NCBI GenBank assembly: GCA_023442845.1
Contig: JAEZXC010000136.1
Location: forward strand, 1-42,150
Source of the DNA: Actinomycetes bacterium
GTDB taxonomy: Bacteria; Actinomycetota; Actinomycetes; Actinomycetales; Demequinaceae
Reading direction: 5' to 3'
Length of the DNA: 42,150 nucleotides
A program made the position numbers and the translations under genes. Below, piece by piece: positions 41,152 through 42,150 of this stretch (its first letter is position 1; each line of letters starts with the position of its first letter). Under the pieces are notes generated by a model. The model did not search any database and was not told the DNA's origin. It saw nothing but the letters and a program-made list of their open reading frames with translations.

Positions 41152-41961
41152 ATGGCTCGGGGCGTTGAGCTGAAGTCACGTGCTCAGATGCGCGTGATGG
41201 CTCGCTCGGGGAGCATCACCGCAGACGCTCTCGCTGCGGCATCGGCCGCTGTCGTGCCGGGCACGACGACAGCAGCTATCGATGCAGCTGCGCGTCGCGT
41301 CATCGAAAGCGCTGGCGCGACGTCAAACTTTCTTGGATATCACGGCTTTCCCGCTGTCACCTGCGTATCCGTCAATGACGAAGTGGTGCATGGCATCCCG
41401 GGCGACAGGGAGATCGCCGAAGGCGATGTCGTGTCAATCGATTGCGGTGCCGTCGTTGACGGGTGGCATTCGGATTCCGCTGTCACCGTCATCGCGGGAG
41501 CAGCACGCGGGGGACAAGACGCCCACTTGGTGAAGAGCACGCGGGACGCCCTGTGGGCGGGGATTGCGGCCCTTGCGACGGCGCAGCGACTCGACGCGGT
41601 CGCTGCCGCAATCGAGGATGTGGCCGACGCCGCCGGTCTCCACCCGTTGCTCGGTTTCGTGGGCCACGGCATTGGCACCGCGATGCACCAGGCCCCAGAT
41701 GTGCTCAACTACCGCACAAAAGGTAAGTCGCCGCGGGTGAAGCCAGGGATGTGCCTGGCCATTGAGCCGATGTTCGTCATCGGCACGGGTGACTCGAACG
41801 TTCTCGACGACGGCTGGACCGTGGTGTCGGCTGACGGGTCACGCGCCGCGCACTGGGAGCACAGCGTTGCCATCCACGAGGACGGCATCTGGGTGCTGAC
41901 GGCACCCGACGGCGGGGCGCGTGAACTGGCCTCCCGCGGCGTCACCCCCGTCGCTCCGTAG
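41152..41961 (+). CDS. map: Type I methionine aminopeptidase
   Basis: This 269-residue metalloprotease removes N-terminal Met from nascent proteins. All five metal ligands are present: D97, D108, H172, E205 and E236, at nearly the same positions as E. coli (97, 108, 171, 204, 235). The substrate-binding HGFP motif (YHGFPAVTCVSVNDEVVHGIPG) is seen. No N-terminal SH3-linker extension, so this is the short type Ia form. It ends the secY-adk-map group. Confidence 0.98.
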   Translation: MARGVELKSRAQMRVMARSGSITADALAAASAAVVPGTTTAAIDAAARRVIESAGATSNFLGYHGFPAVTCVSVNDEVVHGIPGDREIAEGDVVSIDCGAVVDGWHSDSAVTVIAGAARGGQDAHLVKSTRDALWAGIAALATAQRLDAVAAAIEDVADAAGLHPLLGFVGHGIGTAMHQAPDVLNYRTKGKSPRVKPGMCLAIEPMFVIGTGDSNVLDDGWTVVSADGSRAAHWEHSVAIHEDGIWVLTAPDGGARELASRGVTPVAP

Positions 41962-41974
41962 CTACAGCGCTGGT

Positions 41975-41992
41975 GCCCCCCTTATTGGGGGC
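41975..41992 (+). terminator. Hairpin after map
   Basis: GCCCCC (41975-41980) pairs with GGGGGC (41987-41992) with a CTTATT loop. On the plus strand A bases, not T bases, follow, so termination efficiency is uncertain. The stretch to 42121 is A/T-richer than the rest, with TTGACG at 42048-42053 but no clear matching -10. Confidence 0.5.
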
Positions 41993-42121
41993 AAAAGTAT
42001 GGTGGTTACCAGGGATTTCGCCGCATTTCGTGTGGACATTCTCACAATTGACGCGAAAAACTAGCGCGCCGAGATGTCCGAAATGTATCAATGAGAGCGA
42101 GACCACACAGGAGGGCACCTG

Positions 42122-42150
42122 GTGACGGTCGGCAAAGCCGGCGCGAAACC
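42122..42150 (+). CDS. Start of an unidentified gene (truncated by window end)
   Basis: A GTG at 42122 is preceded by a strong Shine-Dalgarno (AGGAGGG, 42109-42115) with 6-nt spacing. Only nine complete codons are visible (MTVGKAGAK). They do not match the MAKKDG start expected of infA, which usually follows map in actinobacteria. Nothing further can be said about the product. Confidence 0.5.

Noticed and set aside
1..42150. CRISPR, insertion sequences, prophage, rRNA
   Set aside because: No regularly spaced repeats, transposase motifs, integrase or rRNA sequence were seen on either strand.

Overview
The window is about 42 kb of high-GC chromosomal DNA from an actinobacterium. I infer a member of Micrococcales (Cellulomonas/Demequina-like) from several traits: GTG and TTG starts, TTGACN/TAnnnT promoters, an acidic N-terminal extension on NusG, a beta' insertion in RpoC, the zinc-ribbon form of S14, a short adenylate kinase, and tRNA-Trp directly upstream of secE. 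I cannot name the species. No rRNA, CRISPR array, insertion sequence or phage gene was found.

Region 1 (1-9684, + strand) is a type VII secretion (ESX/WXG100) locus. It begins with the end of an FHA-like/winged-helix protein. Next comes a 1485-residue FtsK/SpoIIIE ATPase that carries ubiquitin-like, FHA, two-TM and three ATPase modules, a layout closer to Firmicutes EssC than to split mycobacterial EccCa/Cb. A WXG100 protein, an intrinsic terminator, a second WXG100-like protein, a 458-residue coiled-coil/membrane protein, two unrecognised soluble proteins and a four-TM membrane protein follow. Most of these genes overlap by 1-4 nt, so they look like one translationally coupled unit. EccB, EccD, EccE and mycosin genes are not in the window.

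Region 2 (9689-12614, - strand) holds a two-gene ABC-2 exporter and a class I PLP aminotransferase. The exporter runs convergently into the T7SS locus with only 4 nt between stops.

Region 3 (12656-24386, + strand) holds tRNA-Trp, secE, nusG, rplK, rplA, then rplJ-rplL behind its own promoter and a structured L10-type leader with two terminator-like hairpins, then rpoB-rpoC behind a good promoter. Strong terminators follow rplL and rpoC. The rifampicin-site residues of RpoB and the streptomycin-site lysines of S12 are wild type.

Region 4 (24387-24715) is a spacer with a probable 31-residue membrane microprotein and a nested inverted repeat.

Region 5 (24687-29219) is the str operon rpsL-rpsG-fusA-tuf. 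Region 6 (29256-41992) is S10-spc: rpsJ-rplC-rplD-rplW-rplB-rpsS-rplV-rpsC-rplP-rpmC-rpsQ-rplN-rplX-rplE-rpsZ-rpsH-rplF-rplR-rpsE-rpmD-rplO-secY-adk-map. The str and S10 leaders share a 26-nt near-identical element at the same distance from the first start codon. rplO encodes an L15 with a Lys/Ala/Pro-rich N-terminal extension of about 113 residues. A perfect 13-bp hairpin separates rplO from secY. The gene starting at 42122 does not look like infA, the usual neighbour of map.

The most novel-looking parts are the unrecognised T7SS accessory genes (5914-9684), the shared str/S10 leader element, the histone-like L15 extension and the small ORF after rpoC. Everything here was read by eye; no alignments or folding programs were run.
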